A stretch of 64,000 nucleotides of DNA, from positions 1-64,000 of the forward strand of contig NZ_SMCP01000009.1 in the NCBI RefSeq assembly GCF_004342725.1, written 5' to 3'. This document shows, piece after piece, positions 30,041 through 39,505 of this stretch. The translations under genes and the position numbers were made by a program. This DNA comes from Testudinibacter aquarius (GTDB lineage Bacteria; Pseudomonadota; Gammaproteobacteria; Enterobacterales; Pasteurellaceae). Each line of letters starts with the position of its first letter. The first letter of the stretch is position 1. The notes beneath the pieces are model-generated. The model was not told the origin of the DNA. It ran no database searches and saw only the letters and a program-made list of their open reading frames with translations.

Positions 30041-30056
30041 TGTGATATACTTCACA
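30041..30056 (+). promoter_or_regulatory. Predicted CRP site upstream of gapA
   Basis: TGTGATATACTTCACA matches the CRP consensus TGTGA-N6-TCACA at all ten specified positions. It lies 115-130 bp before the gapA ATG. The spacer itself reads TATACT, a good -10 box, so bound CRP could also block a promoter there. Whether CRP activates or represses cannot be told from sequence. Confidence 0.75.
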
Positions 30057-30164
30057 CAGTTACATGGCGCTGCGACAACACGTTAAAATAGCATCAAATC
30101 AGTTATTTTTATGTGAAAATAACGGCAAAATGTAGTAATTTTGTTAAACATTAATGAAGGGTAA

Positions 30165-31166
<1,002 letters not shown>

Positions 31167-31192
31167 TGAAATCTTAAGCAAAAATAATATTG

Positions 31193-31216
31193 AATACCGC
31201 ACTTTAGTGCGGTATT
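31193..31216 (+). terminator. gapA terminator containing an inverted USS
   Basis: AATACCGCACT and AGTGCGGTATT form an 11-bp perfect stem followed by seven T, 27 nt after the gapA stop. The stem carries USS-type sequence on both arms. Confidence 0.9.
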
Positions 31217-31272
31217 TTTTTGCATTGAAAATAGGGGCCATTAATCGTTTTTTAATTTAGACATAAAAAAAA

Positions 31273-31290
31273 GGGCAGATTAGCCTGCCC
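31273..31290 (-). terminator. cstA-type gene terminator
   Basis: GGGCAG (31273-31278) and CTGCCC (31285-31290) form a GC-rich stem. On the minus strand it is followed by a run of eight T, ending the carbon starvation gene. Confidence 0.85.
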
Positions 31291-31313
31291 GCTTTTTATC
31301 ATTAGGTTGAATA

Positions 31314-32831
31314 CTAACTTTGTGTTTCTGAGTCCGGATCGCCGATGGCAATCGGCTTGATTAAGCCAAAGAAAGCGACAACAGCAATTGCAGATGATGC
31401 CAAACCTAAATAGACCGATAATTCATAATCCAAGCCAAAGCCAATTTGCGCATTAAACAAGAACGTAGCACAAACCGCTGTCATAAAGACTGCGGGGATT
31501 GTGGCAACCCAGTGGAATTTGGCATAGCGGTACAGATAAGCCGCTGCGACCCACAACATCACCGTTGCCGTCGTTTGGTTTGCCCAACCGAAATAACGCC
31601 ACAAAATTTGGAAATCAATTTTAGAGACCACAAAACCAATTGCAAACAACGGAATCGCAATCAACAACCGTTTTGGCAAGCTACGTTGTTCTAACTTGAA
31701 GAAATCAGCAATCAGCAAACGTGCTGCACGGAATGCAGTGTCGCCAGAAGTGATTGGCAACACGACTACACCCAATACTGCCAAAATCCCACCAAATACG
31801 CCCAACATACCAATAGCCGAGTCATACACCACTTTCGATGGCGTACCCGCAGCAATTGCCGCATTCATTGCTTCGGAAGATTCATAGAAACTCAAACCGA
31901 CCATACACCAAATTAAGGCAATGACCCCTTCACCGATCATCGCACCATAGAAAATAAAGCGTCCTTCGCTCTCATTTTGGGTACAACGTGCCATCAATGG
32001 CGTTTGAGTTGCATGGAAACCGGAAATCGCACCACAGGCAATAGTGATGAACAACAACGGCCAAATCGGCAGATCTTTCGGATGTAAATTCTGTAAGAAA
32101 GTGCCAAAATCAACGTCCATCCCCACACTGCGGAACAACGGAATGCCTTCGAAGAATAAACCGAACAACATGCCAACGGTCATAAACAACAGCAACGCCC
32201 CGAATAGCGGATAAATCCGTCCGATGATTTTGTCAATCGGTACTAGGGTTGCCAGTAAATAGTAGATAAAGATAACACTAGTCCAGATGACTAAAATAGT
32301 GCCGCTGCTGACACCTGATTCCTCATTTACCGCACCTGCCCCCACAGAACCGGAGCTCATTACTTCGGTTGTAATATTGGTCAGCAATGATGCCGGGCTG
32401 GCAACAAAGACCACACCGACCAGTAATAGCAGCAAAATCGCCAATATATTCATAAAATGCTTGGCTGGTGCACCTAAATATTTGCCCGCCAAAAACGGAA
32501 TATTGGCACCTTTATTACGAATACTCAGCATACCACAAAAATAATCGTGCACCGCTCCGGCAAAAATACAACCGAACACAATCCACAACATCGCCACAGG
32601 ACCATACAATGCCCCTAAAATCGGACCAAAAATCGGGCCGGTTCCGGCAATATTCAATAGCTGAATCAACCAGATTTTTTTCTTCGACATCGGCACATAG
32701 TCAACGCCATCAGCCATATGGTGGGCTGGTGTGGCTCGTGCCGGGTTAATTTTGAAAATCTTTTCAATAATCTTGCCATACACGAAATAACCGGCCAGCA
32801 ATAAGCCTACGCAAATGAGAAACCATAACAT
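31314..32831 (-). CDS. cstA: CstA-family carbon starvation / peptide or pyruvate transporter
   Basis: A 505-aa polytopic membrane protein of the CstA family. The N-terminal core (MADGVDYVPMSKK, then NIAGTGPIFGPILGALYG near residue 60, GAVHDYFCGMLSIRNKG near residue 95) is diagnostic. CstA proteins take up peptides or pyruvate; the substrate here is not known. It is shorter than the 700-aa E. coli CstA and resembles the BtsT/CstA short forms. The ATG at 32831 follows GGAG at 8 nt, so the earlier ATG at 32858 is less likely. A CRP-like site lies upstream. Confidence 0.85.
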   Translation of the reverse strand: MLWFLICVGLLLAGYFVYGKIIEKIFKINPARATPAHHMADGVDYVPMSKKKIWLIQLLNIAGTGPIFGPILGALYGPVAMLWIVFGCIFAGAVHDYFCGMLSIRNKGANIPFLAGKYLGAPAKHFMNILAILLLLLVGVVFVASPASLLTNITTEVMSSGSVGAGAVNEESGVSSGTILVIWTSVIFIYYLLATLVPIDKIIGRIYPLFGALLLFMTVGMLFGLFFEGIPLFRSVGMDVDFGTFLQNLHPKDLPIWPLLFITIACGAISGFHATQTPLMARCTQNESEGRFIFYGAMIGEGVIALIWCMVGLSFYESSEAMNAAIAAGTPSKVVYDSAIGMLGVFGGILAVLGVVVLPITSGDTAFRAARLLIADFFKLEQRSLPKRLLIAIPLFAIGFVVSKIDFQILWRYFGWANQTTATVMLWVAAAYLYRYAKFHWVATIPAVFMTAVCATFLFNAQIGFGLDYELSVYLGLASSAIAVVAFFGLIKPIAIGDPDSETQS

Positions 32832-32935
32832 AATTAATACTCCAAAAAAGGAAGACATAAAGACGCTGGCATTCTAACAGAATTCGCAATAGGTGAAAGA
32901 ATTGTAAATAGATAGTACGTTTTTTTGCACAAAAA

Positions 32936-32951
32936 TGTGACAAATCGCACA
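32936..32951 (-). promoter_or_regulatory. Predicted CRP site upstream of cstA
   Basis: TGTGACAAATCGCACA matches TGTGA-N6-TCACA at 9 of 10 positions. It is centred about 112 bp upstream of the chosen cstA start. TACTAT at 32912-32917 lies 29 bp closer to the gene and is a possible -10 element. CRP activation fits the known control of cstA in E. coli. Confidence 0.65.
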
Positions 32952-32976
32952 TTTTTAATACATAAAATAAGATAGG

Positions 32977-33022
32977 CAAAGTGCGGTTGTGCTATCTGCT
33001 TATTCAATAAAACCGCACTTTG
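32977..33022 (-). terminator. Inverted USS pair downstream of the 57-aa gene
   Basis: CAAAGTGCGGTT (32977-32988) and AACCGCACTTTG (33011-33022) form a 12-bp perfect stem around a 22-nt loop. It follows the small gene on the minus strand and probably terminates the serB-yajQ-small-gene transcript. Confidence 0.6.
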
Positions 33023-33062
33023 ATAATTTGGAGGTTAACGCTAAATAAAAAACGGCTCCGGA

Positions 33063-33236
33063 TCAATCCTCTTTTTTTGTTGGTTTTTCCGGTTCCGGAT
33101 CTTGTTTGATAATCGGCACACAGCGCCGGCAACCACCGCCTTGATCAACCCCCATCTCTTTGCACAGTTGGTTGTATTTCTCCAATACGGTTTTGAACAG
33201 TCCTTTTTTAGCGGGTGTTTGCTTATTACTTACCAT
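33063..33236 (-). CDS. Small cysteine-containing protein of 57 aa, function unknown
   Basis: A 57-aa frame not long enough for usual ORF cut-offs. It has a very strong ribosome binding site (GGAGGGAAGG ending 3 nt before the ATG) and lies 33 bp after yajQ on the same strand. The protein is basic at the start (MVSNKQTPAKKGLFK), has three cysteines at residues 25, 36 and 39 in the pattern C-x10-C-x2-C, and ends in an acidic, proline-rich tail (DPEPEKPTKKED). The two close cysteines could bind a metal. It may belong to a small Pasteurellaceae-only family (possibly DUF5363), a recollection I could not verify. Confidence 0.75.
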   Translation of the reverse strand: MVSNKQTPAKKGLFKTVLEKYNQLCKEMGVDQGGGCRRCVPIIKQDPEPEKPTKKED

Positions 33237-33269
33237 TTTCCTTCCCTCCGACTTCAGTATTAACGCTGG

Positions 33270-33761
33270 TTAATCCCTGAAATTATTGAACTGGAACGGC
33301 TGTCCCAACTCTGCACCTTTCACCAGTTGAATCACCGCTTGCAAATCATCACGCGATTTGCCGGTCACCCGCACTTGATCGCCTTGAATCTGGGTTTGCA
33401 CTTTGATTTTGGCGTCTTTCACCAACTTGGTGATTTTCTTCGCCATCTCGCTTTCAATCCCTTGTTTGATCTTCACTTCTTTACTGTAAATCTTGCCGCT
33501 ATGCTCAAACTGCTCGTCAATGTCCAGTGAATTATGCTCAATGCCACGCTTAATCATCGCACTACGCAAAATATCCAGCAATTGTTCCACCTGAAAATCC
33601 GATTCGCTGCTGACTTTGATTTTGACATCTTTTTCATTCAGCTCAATTGCGGCTTGTACGTTTTTGAAATCCCAGCGGTTAGTCAAATCACGATTGGCAT
33701 TTTCTACTGCATTGCGTACTTCGTGCACGGTTACTTCGGATACAATATCAAAAGAAGGCAT
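33270..33761 (-). CDS. yajQ: YajQ family nucleotide-binding protein
   Basis: A 163-aa protein of the YajQ (UPF0234) family. Family members bind RNA or nucleotides, and the Xanthomonas homologue binds cyclic di-GMP. The start [20 protein letters not shown] and the end [11 protein letters not shown] are highly characteristic. It starts 3 nt after the serB stop and is surely co-transcribed with it. Whether it senses a cyclic dinucleotide in this organism is unknown. Confidence 0.95.
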   Translation of the reverse strand: MPSFDIVSEVTVHEVRNAVENANRDLTNRWDFKNVQAAIELNEKDVKIKVSSESDFQVEQLLDILRSAMIKRGIEHNSLDIDEQFEHSGKIYSKEVKIKQGIESEMAKKITKLVKDAKIKVQTQIQGDQVRVTGKSRDDLQAVIQLVKGAELGQPFQFNNFRD

Positions 33762-33764
33762 AAT

Positions 33765-34772
33765 TTATTTCTCCTCAATCTCAAATTTATGTTCAAATTT
33801 ATGTTTTTTACTAGAATCTGTTGATGTTTGCAAACGTTGATTGGCTTCCAATAATAACAAAAGTGCGGTCAAATCGCTGTGATTAATCACAATCTGCGCC
33901 TGTTGTTGCACTTTCGGTTTGGCATGAAAGGCAATACCCAAGCCCGCTTGTGCCAACATCGGCAAGTCATTCGCGCCGTCGCCAATCGCAATCGTCTGTT
34001 GTTTGTTTAAGCCGAATTGTTCACGCAAATCGTTGAGGGTTTGCGCTTTAAAGTTAGCATCAACCACCTGCCCAATCACTTGTCCGGTCAGCACGCCGTC
34101 GATAATTTCCAGTTGATTCGACACAGCAGCATCGAGTTTTAACGTTTGCTTTAAATAATCGGCAAAATAAGTGAAGCCACCGGAAGCAATCGCAGTGCGC
34201 CAACCCTGCTGCTGCAATACTTGCAACAACCGCTCTAAACCGGGCATTAACGGTAACTTTGACCGCACTTGCTGCAAAATCGCCTCTGGCGCACCTTGCA
34301 GCGTACCCACGCGACGGCGTAGGCTTTGTTCAAAATCTAATTCACCGCGCATCGCCTGCTCAGTGATTTCAGACACCAATTCACCACAGCCTGCCAATTT
34401 AGCAATTTCGTCAATACATTCAATTTGAATCGCAGTGGAATCCATGTCCATCACCAGCAATCCCGCCGTCTGCAACCGCACTTCGCTGTTTAACGGCGCA
34501 AGATCCAAGCCGAATTGCTTGGCAACATTCAACCATTCGCGTTGATAATGCCCGCGCAAAATCACTGCCACCATTTGTTCGCTTGACCAAGCATCACACA
34601 GCCACAACGGCTGCCGGATTTGCTCCGCAAAAGCGAGCAACGTGGTTTTATCTAAACGTTTACCGTACAAAACAAACGGTTGCACTGCACTTGATGTGGT
34701 TGGTTTTCCATTCAATTCAGCCGGTAACGTTGTCCAAAAATCAGTGATCGTATTCAGATTGTGTTGTGACAT
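33765..34772 (-). CDS. serB: Phosphoserine phosphatase SerB
   Basis: A 335-aa HAD-family enzyme catalysing the last step of serine synthesis. The nucleophile motif DMDST is near residue 108, the second motif SGGF near 200 and the metal-binding GDGAND near 256. The N-terminal 90 residues form the usual regulatory region. The C-terminus is unusual: it ends KKHKFEHKFEIEEK because a 12-bp unit is repeated in tandem just before the stop (33782-33806). It is divergent from ytjB, as in E. coli. Confidence 0.94.
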   Translation of the reverse strand: MSQHNLNTITDFWTTLPAELNGKPTTSSAVQPFVLYGKRLDKTTLLAFAEQIRQPLWLCDAWSSEQMVAVILRGHYQREWLNVAKQFGLDLAPLNSEVRLQTAGLLVMDMDSTAIQIECIDEIAKLAGCGELVSEITEQAMRGELDFEQSLRRRVGTLQGAPEAILQQVRSKLPLMPGLERLLQVLQQQGWRTAIASGGFTYFADYLKQTLKLDAAVSNQLEIIDGVLTGQVIGQVVDANFKAQTLNDLREQFGLNKQQTIAIGDGANDLPMLAQAGLGIAFHAKPKVQQQAQIVINHSDLTALLLLLEANQRLQTSTDSSKKHKFEHKFEIEEK

Positions 34773-34798
34773 ACTCGTTCCAAGTTATTTTACTGTGC

Positions 34799-34804
34799 TA
34801 TAAT
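34799..34804 (+). promoter_or_regulatory. Extended -10 promoter for ytjB
   Basis: TATAAT preceded by TG one base upstream (TGCTATAAT) is a perfect extended -10 element. It lies 55 bp before the ytjB start, in the divergent serB/ytjB gap. Confidence 0.6.
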
Positions 34805-34858
34805 CCGTCGCTATTAATAGCACAATTTCACGCATTTGAACATTTATAAGAGGCAACG

Positions 34859-35542
34859 TTGGTCTATTTGAATAAAGAAAAAGTCATCAAATCAGTACTG
34901 TTACTGACGATCATTTTAGCCTGCGGCGCCATTCTCAGTGTGATTTTGTATGGCGTAAACCAGTTTAAGGTCGGCTCGCAGCTCGCCAGTGTCAATCAGG
35001 TCTCCTATCTGTCGCACACTTTGGTTCGACAACAGGCAAATCTGATGTCGGTGCTGTTGGCAAATAATGCCAAACCGGAAAGTTTAAGTGACAGCTTAGA
35101 TCAATTCCAATTGCAGGAATTTGTGCTGGACGCTACCGTGTATTCGCCGCAAGGCGCTATTTTGGCACAAAGCAGCAATCCGTTTAATTTTCGCGCCCGC
35201 ATTGGCTTGGATGCCATCAACGATAGTGAAATCAGTAGCACCCAACAAATTGTCGAGCCGATTTATTCCGCCCGCGGCTTGCTCGGCTATCTGCGCGTGA
35301 CCTTTGACACCCAATACGGGCAAACTACCCAAGAAAAAATCAACTCACTGTTTCACCATCTCTACGGCGAACTGATTATCGTATTTCTCTGTGGCATATT
35401 GTTTGCCAGCAGCGTTCACTATTTTTTGCGCAAACGACGCAAAACCGTCGTCACACATAAAGTCGAGCCAAGTGCTGTCACTAAAGCCAGCAGCCATGCT
35501 GCACAAGCGTTCCATTCCAAACGGCGGCGCTTTCGGGTGTAA
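34859..35542 (+). CDS. ytjB: AhpA/YtjB (Smp) family membrane protein
   Basis: A 227-aa inner membrane protein of the YtjB/Smp family, whose gene lies divergent from serB in many gammaproteobacteria. One membrane helix occupies residues 12-30 and a second residues 170-190, with a periplasmic domain between. The C-terminus is basic (FHSKRRRFRV). Function is not established; the AhpA name refers to a haemolysin-activation phenotype in some relatives. It starts with TTG, supported by AGAGG 5 nt upstream. Confidence 0.85.
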   Translation: MVYLNKEKVIKSVLLLTIILACGAILSVILYGVNQFKVGSQLASVNQVSYLSHTLVRQQANLMSVLLANNAKPESLSDSLDQFQLQEFVLDATVYSPQGAILAQSSNPFNFRARIGLDAINDSEISSTQQIVEPIYSARGLLGYLRVTFDTQYGQTTQEKINSLFHHLYGELIIVFLCGILFASSVHYFLRKRRKTVVTHKVEPSAVTKASSHAAQAFHSKRRRFRV

Positions 35543-35573
35543 TCGTCCATAAATACGCTTTTTGGGCAGCAAA

Positions 35574-35598
35574 AAACCGCACTTGAAAAGTGCGGTTT
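35574..35598 (-). terminator. rpsT terminator from inverted USS
   Basis: AAACCGCACTT (35574-35584) and AAGTGCGGTTT (35588-35598) form an 11-bp stem with a 3-nt loop between convergent ytjB and rpsT. The minus strand continues into TTT, giving a run of six T for rpsT. Confidence 0.85.
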
Positions 35599-35630
35599 CC
35601 AATTTAAACCGTTTTAAACGACAAATAGAA

Positions 35631-35897
35631 TTAGGCTGCTAATTTTTTGATATGAGCAGATAATTTAGATTTGTGGTTAGCCGCTTTATTTGCGTGGATC
35701 AGGCCTTTAGAAGCCATTCTGTCCACCACTTTTTGCATTTCGACAAATGCGGTTTCGGCTGCGGATTTGTCACCGGTTGCTACGGCTGCGTAGGCTTTTT
35801 TGATGTAAGTACGCATCATAGAACGTTGACTTGCATTGTGCTGACGGCGTTTTTCAGATTGAATCGCACGTTTTTTCGCTGACTTGATATTAGCCAA
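35631..35897 (-). CDS. rpsT: 30S ribosomal protein S20
   Basis: An 88-aa ribosomal protein that starts [16 protein letters not shown] after a non-AUG start. The codon is TTG at 35897, with GGGAG 7 nt upstream. E. coli rpsT also uses UUG, and the weak start is part of its autoregulation. A second TTG two codons earlier opens the longer frame but would place the ribosome binding site too close. A strong promoter lies at 35951-35979. Confidence 0.97.
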   Translation of the reverse strand: MANIKSAKKRAIQSEKRRQHNASQRSMMRTYIKKAYAAVATGDKSAAETAFVEMQKVVDRMASKGLIHANKAANHKSKLSAHIKKLAA

Positions 35898-35950
35898 GGT
35901 CAAACTCCCAAGAATTTCTGTAAAAAATGGACATAAAAATAAAGGCGTAA

Positions 35951-35979
35951 AATATGCCTGCTTTCTATGCGTTTGTCAA
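35951..35979 (-). promoter_or_regulatory. Sigma-70 promoter for rpsT
   Basis: On the minus strand TTGACA (35979-35974) and CATATT (35956-35951) are separated by 17 bp. The expected transcription start is near 35944, about 47 nt before the UUG. The rest of the 347-bp gap 35898-36244 holds no frame I can support and must also contain the murJ promoter. Confidence 0.75.
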
Positions 35980-36244
35980 ATAGTAATATGCACTTTGTTC
36001 GTTATCGCCGTGTATTGCCGCAACAAGACACGATTTAGGGTTGTAGCCACAGCGAAAACAGGGTTCGGACAAAAGAGCCACTTTCGCCATTTCTTCCCCA
36101 CTTCACATGCTCTACCTTACACATAGGGGCGCAATTTTAGCAGTTTTTTTATGTGGAATATAGCTAAAAAACAAATTTTCTATACAATTAGCCCAATCAT
36201 TCAACTTAAGTCGTTCAACTTATTCTGCCATCAGAGATCCTGTT

Positions 36245-37810
36245 TTGAGTAAACCGTTATTGAAATCCGGCATTATCGTCAGCAGCATGACCTTGCTGTC
36301 ACGCGTGCTTGGGCTAATCCGCGACGTGGTGATCGCCAATCTGCTCGGTGCCGGTGCCGCAGCCGATATTTTCTTATTTGCCAACCGTATTCCAAATTTT
36401 TTGCGCCGTTTGTTCGCCGAAGGCGCTTTTTCGCAAGCGTTTATTCCGGTGTTGGCAGAATATCGCAAAGAAGGCGATCTCAGCCAAACCCAGGAATTTG
36501 TCGCCAAAGTGAACGGCACGCTCGGCGGCTTGGTGGCGATTGTCACCGTCGTCGCCATGGTCGGCTCGCCGGTGATCGCGGCGATTTTCGGCACCGGTTG
36601 GTTTATGGATTGGCTCAATGACGGGGCGAACGGCTATAAATATGAGCAAGCCTCACTGTTGCTGAAAATCACGTTTCCTTATTTATGGTTTATCACCTTA
36701 GTTGCGCTGTCGGGCGCGATTCTTAACACGCTCGGCAAATTCGGCGTGATGGCGTTTTCGCCGGTGTTGCTGAATATTGCGATGATCGCCACCGCACTTT
36801 TCCTTGCGCCTCGGATGGAAAGCCCGGATCTGGCGCTAGCAATCGGGATTTTCCTCGGCGGCTTACTCCAATTTCTATTCCAAATTCCGTTTTTAAAACA
36901 AGCCAAAATGCTGGTGAAGCCGAAATGGGCGTGGCACGATCCGGGTGTGAAAAAGATCCGCACCTTGATGATTCCGGCACTATTCGGGGTCTCAGTCAGC
37001 CAAATCAACCTGCTGCTGGACACCTTTATCGCCAGTTTCTTGATGACCGGCTCAATCAGTTGGCTGTATTATTCTGACCGCCTGCTCGAATTTCCGCTCG
37101 GGCTGTTCGGCATTGCGATTTCCACTGTGATTTTGCCGACCCTCGCGCGCCACCACGTTCACAAGCAAGGAAATGAGGTGGTTAGTCAAGAATTTCGCAA
37201 CACCATGGATTGGGGCGTGCGCATGATTTTACTGCTCGGCATTCCGGCCGCGATCGGGATCGCAATTTTGGCACAGCCGATGTTGATGGCACTGTTTATG
37301 CGCGGTAGCTTTTTACTCAGCGATGTGATCGCCGCGTCCTATTCTTTGTGGGCGTTCACCAGTGCCCTGCTCAGTTATATGTTGATTAAAATTCTCGCCA
37401 ACGGTTACTACGCACGGCAAAACACCAAAACACCGGTGCGCTACGGCATTATCGCCATGGTGAGTAATATGGGCTTTAACCTGTTGGCAATTCCGTTCGG
37501 CTACGTCGGTTTGGCGATTGCCTCTGCCATGTCCTCCACCTTGAACGCCTATCTGTTGTATCACGGGCTTGCCAAAGCCGGCGTCTATCGCTTAAGCAAA
37601 ACAACACTGATTTTTGCCCTGCGCCTGCTCGCCTCAGCGCTCGGCATGGGCGCGTTTCTGTTCTACTATTCTCCAACGCTCAACACTTGGGCAGCAATGG
37701 GATTATTCAGCCGTATTCATTGGTTGATCTGGTTGATTTGTGGCGCCGGTTTGGTCTATTTTATCTTGCTGGCACTGTTCGGCGTGCGCAAACAGCATTT
37801 TCGCCATTAA
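36245..37810 (+). CDS. murJ: Lipid II flippase MurJ
   Basis: A 521-aa MATE-like membrane protein with about fourteen hydrophobic segments. It flips lipid II across the inner membrane for peptidoglycan synthesis. The N-terminus LLKSGIIVSSMTLLSRVLGLIRDVVIA (family signature MTLLSRVLGL) and RIPNFLRRLFAEGAFSQAF near residue 50 are diagnostic. It starts with TTG at 36245, the third UUG-started gene in a row. It is followed by ribF 34 bp downstream. Confidence 0.95.
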   Translation: MSKPLLKSGIIVSSMTLLSRVLGLIRDVVIANLLGAGAAADIFLFANRIPNFLRRLFAEGAFSQAFIPVLAEYRKEGDLSQTQEFVAKVNGTLGGLVAIVTVVAMVGSPVIAAIFGTGWFMDWLNDGANGYKYEQASLLLKITFPYLWFITLVALSGAILNTLGKFGVMAFSPVLLNIAMIATALFLAPRMESPDLALAIGIFLGGLLQFLFQIPFLKQAKMLVKPKWAWHDPGVKKIRTLMIPALFGVSVSQINLLLDTFIASFLMTGSISWLYYSDRLLEFPLGLFGIAISTVILPTLARHHVHKQGNEVVSQEFRNTMDWGVRMILLLGIPAAIGIAILAQPMLMALFMRGSFLLSDVIAASYSLWAFTSALLSYMLIKILANGYYARQNTKTPVRYGIIAMVSNMGFNLLAIPFGYVGLAIASAMSSTLNAYLLYHGLAKAGVYRLSKTTLIFALRLLASALGMGAFLFYYSPTLNTWAAMGLFSRIHWLIWLICGAGLVYFILLALFGVRKQHFRH

Positions 37811-37844
37811 TTTTAATTGGGCTATCTTTTGATTGGAACACCGT

Positions 37845-38780
37845 ATGCAATTCATTCGTGGGATTTATAATTTACCTTTGCTGCCACAAGGCTGCGCGCT
37901 GACAATTGGCAATTTCGACGGCTGCCATTTGGGGCATCAACAAATTCTGGCGCACCTGAAACAAAAGGCACAGCAACTGGGTTTGCCGACGGTGGTGATG
38001 TTATTTGAACCGCAGCCAAACGAATTTTTTTCCGCCGCAAATGCCCCAGCGCGCCTGATGCGTCTGCGTGATAAATTAATGTTTTTACAGCAAGCCGGGA
38101 TTGATTATGTGCTGTGCGTTCGCTTCAACCGCACTTTTGCTAATTTGAGTGCCGATCAGTTTATCCAACGGTATTTGGTCGAAAAACTACAGGTGAAATT
38201 CCTCAGTATCGGCGACGATTTCCAATTCGGCGCACAACGGCAGGGCAATTTTCAGACGCTATTAAATGCCGGCGCAAAGTGCGGTTTTGAAGTGGAAAAC
38301 AACGACAGTTTTGCGCTGAATAACCAGCGTATCAGCAGCACGTTAATCCGCAAAGCCCTTGCCGAAGATGATTTGGCGCTCGCCAAAGCGATGTTAGGCA
38401 AGCCATATAGCATTCGCGGACGGGTGGCACACGGCAATAAATTAGGACGCACCATCGGCTTCCCCACCGCCAATATCCAACTGCACCGCCAAGTCAACCC
38501 GATTCAAGGCGTGTATGCGGTCGAAATTCTCTACAAGTGCGCTCAACGCTATCAAGGGGTTGCCAATATCGGCAACCGTCCCACCGTCGATGGCGGCACG
38601 CACCCATTACTGGAAGTGCATATCTTTGATTTTAAACAAAATTTATACGGACAACCGTTGGAAATTATTCTCCGCAAAAAAATCCGCAACGAAATCAAAT
38701 TCGCCGATTTTGCCCAGTTGAAACAACAGATCGCCAGTGATGTACAAACTGCGAAAGATTTTTTCAAATTAAACGTTTAA
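37845..38780 (+). CDS. ribF: Bifunctional riboflavin kinase / FAD synthetase RibF
   Basis: A 311-aa enzyme that makes FMN and FAD from riboflavin. The N-terminal adenylyltransferase has GNFDGCHLGHQQ near residue 21 (usually GNFDGVHRGH) and the C-terminal kinase has GRTIGFPTANI near residue 203. The ATG at 37845 is chosen since MQFIRGIYNL fits the family start; the longer frame begins with TTG at 37833. Parts of its 3' end (38535-38586 and 38763-38797) reappear as decayed copies between the Sel1 genes downstream. Confidence 0.95.
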   Translation: MQFIRGIYNLPLLPQGCALTIGNFDGCHLGHQQILAHLKQKAQQLGLPTVVMLFEPQPNEFFSAANAPARLMRLRDKLMFLQQAGIDYVLCVRFNRTFANLSADQFIQRYLVEKLQVKFLSIGDDFQFGAQRQGNFQTLLNAGAKCGFEVENNDSFALNNQRISSTLIRKALAEDDLALAKAMLGKPYSIRGRVAHGNKLGRTIGFPTANIQLHRQVNPIQGVYAVEILYKCAQRYQGVANIGNRPTVDGGTHPLLEVHIFDFKQNLYGQPLEIILRKKIRNEIKFADFAQLKQQIASDVQTAKDFFKLNV

Positions 38781-38797
38781 CCTAGGATGAGGAATTT

Positions 38798-39499
38798 ATG
38801 CTGAAATACTTTTATACCGCACTTTTGACTTTAGTATTAAGTTTACCGTTAAACGCGCAAGTAGAATCATTTGAACAACAGGCTCAAAGACTAGCAGAGC
38901 AAAGTGATCCGGAAACTCAAATGAATTTGGGATATATGTATTATCTAGGCGAGGAGGGATTAAAACAAGACTATCAAAAAGCTAGGCAATGGTTTCAAAA
39001 AGCCGCAAATAGTGGTTATGCCCGTGCGCAATTTAATTTAGGTGTACTGTATGCTAATGGACATGGGGTTAAACAGGATTATCACCAAGCCGCACAATGG
39101 TATCAAAAAGCCGCAAATATTGGTTATGCCCGTGCACAATTTAATTTAGCTTTACTGTATGCTGATGGACAAGGAGTTAAGCAGGACTATCACCAAGCTG
39201 TACAATGGTATCAAAAAGCAGCAGGGCAAGGTCATTCTTCAGCCCAATATAATTTGGGTATGATGTATGAGGATGGGCAGGGAGTAAAACAAGATTACCA
39301 ACAAGCCATGCAGTGGTATCAAAAAGCAGCGGAACAAGGCAATCCTCAGGCACAAAATAATCTGGGTGTTCTCTATAGTAATGGGCGAGGCGCAAGACAA
39401 GATTTTATTAAAGCAAAACAATGGTTTAGTAAAGCTTGCGACAACGGTGTGCAGAGCGGTTGTGATAATTACCGTACACTCCATGAACACGGTTATTAA
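38798..39499 (+). CDS. Secreted Sel1-repeat protein, copy 1
   Basis: A 233-aa protein with a signal peptide (MLKYFYTALLTLVLSLPLNAQ) and five Sel1-like tetratricopeptide units of about 36 residues, each with the pattern A-Q-x-N-L-G-x-x-Y-x-x-G-x-G-V-x-Q-D-Y. The last unit is cut short and ends in a conserved two-cysteine tail (KACDN-x4-GCDNYR). Sel1 proteins are adaptor-like scaffolds; no partner is known here. GATGAGGAA supplies the ribosome binding site. A USS (ACCGCACTT) lies inside the signal peptide codons. First of three tandem paralogues. Confidence 0.88.
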   Translation: MLKYFYTALLTLVLSLPLNAQVESFEQQAQRLAEQSDPETQMNLGYMYYLGEEGLKQDYQKARQWFQKAANSGYARAQFNLGVLYANGHGVKQDYHQAAQWYQKAANIGYARAQFNLALLYADGQGVKQDYHQAVQWYQKAAGQGHSSAQYNLGMMYEDGQGVKQDYQQAMQWYQKAAEQGNPQAQNNLGVLYSNGRGARQDFIKAKQWFSKACDNGVQSGCDNYRTLHEHGY

Positions 39500-39505
39500 A
39501 GATCA

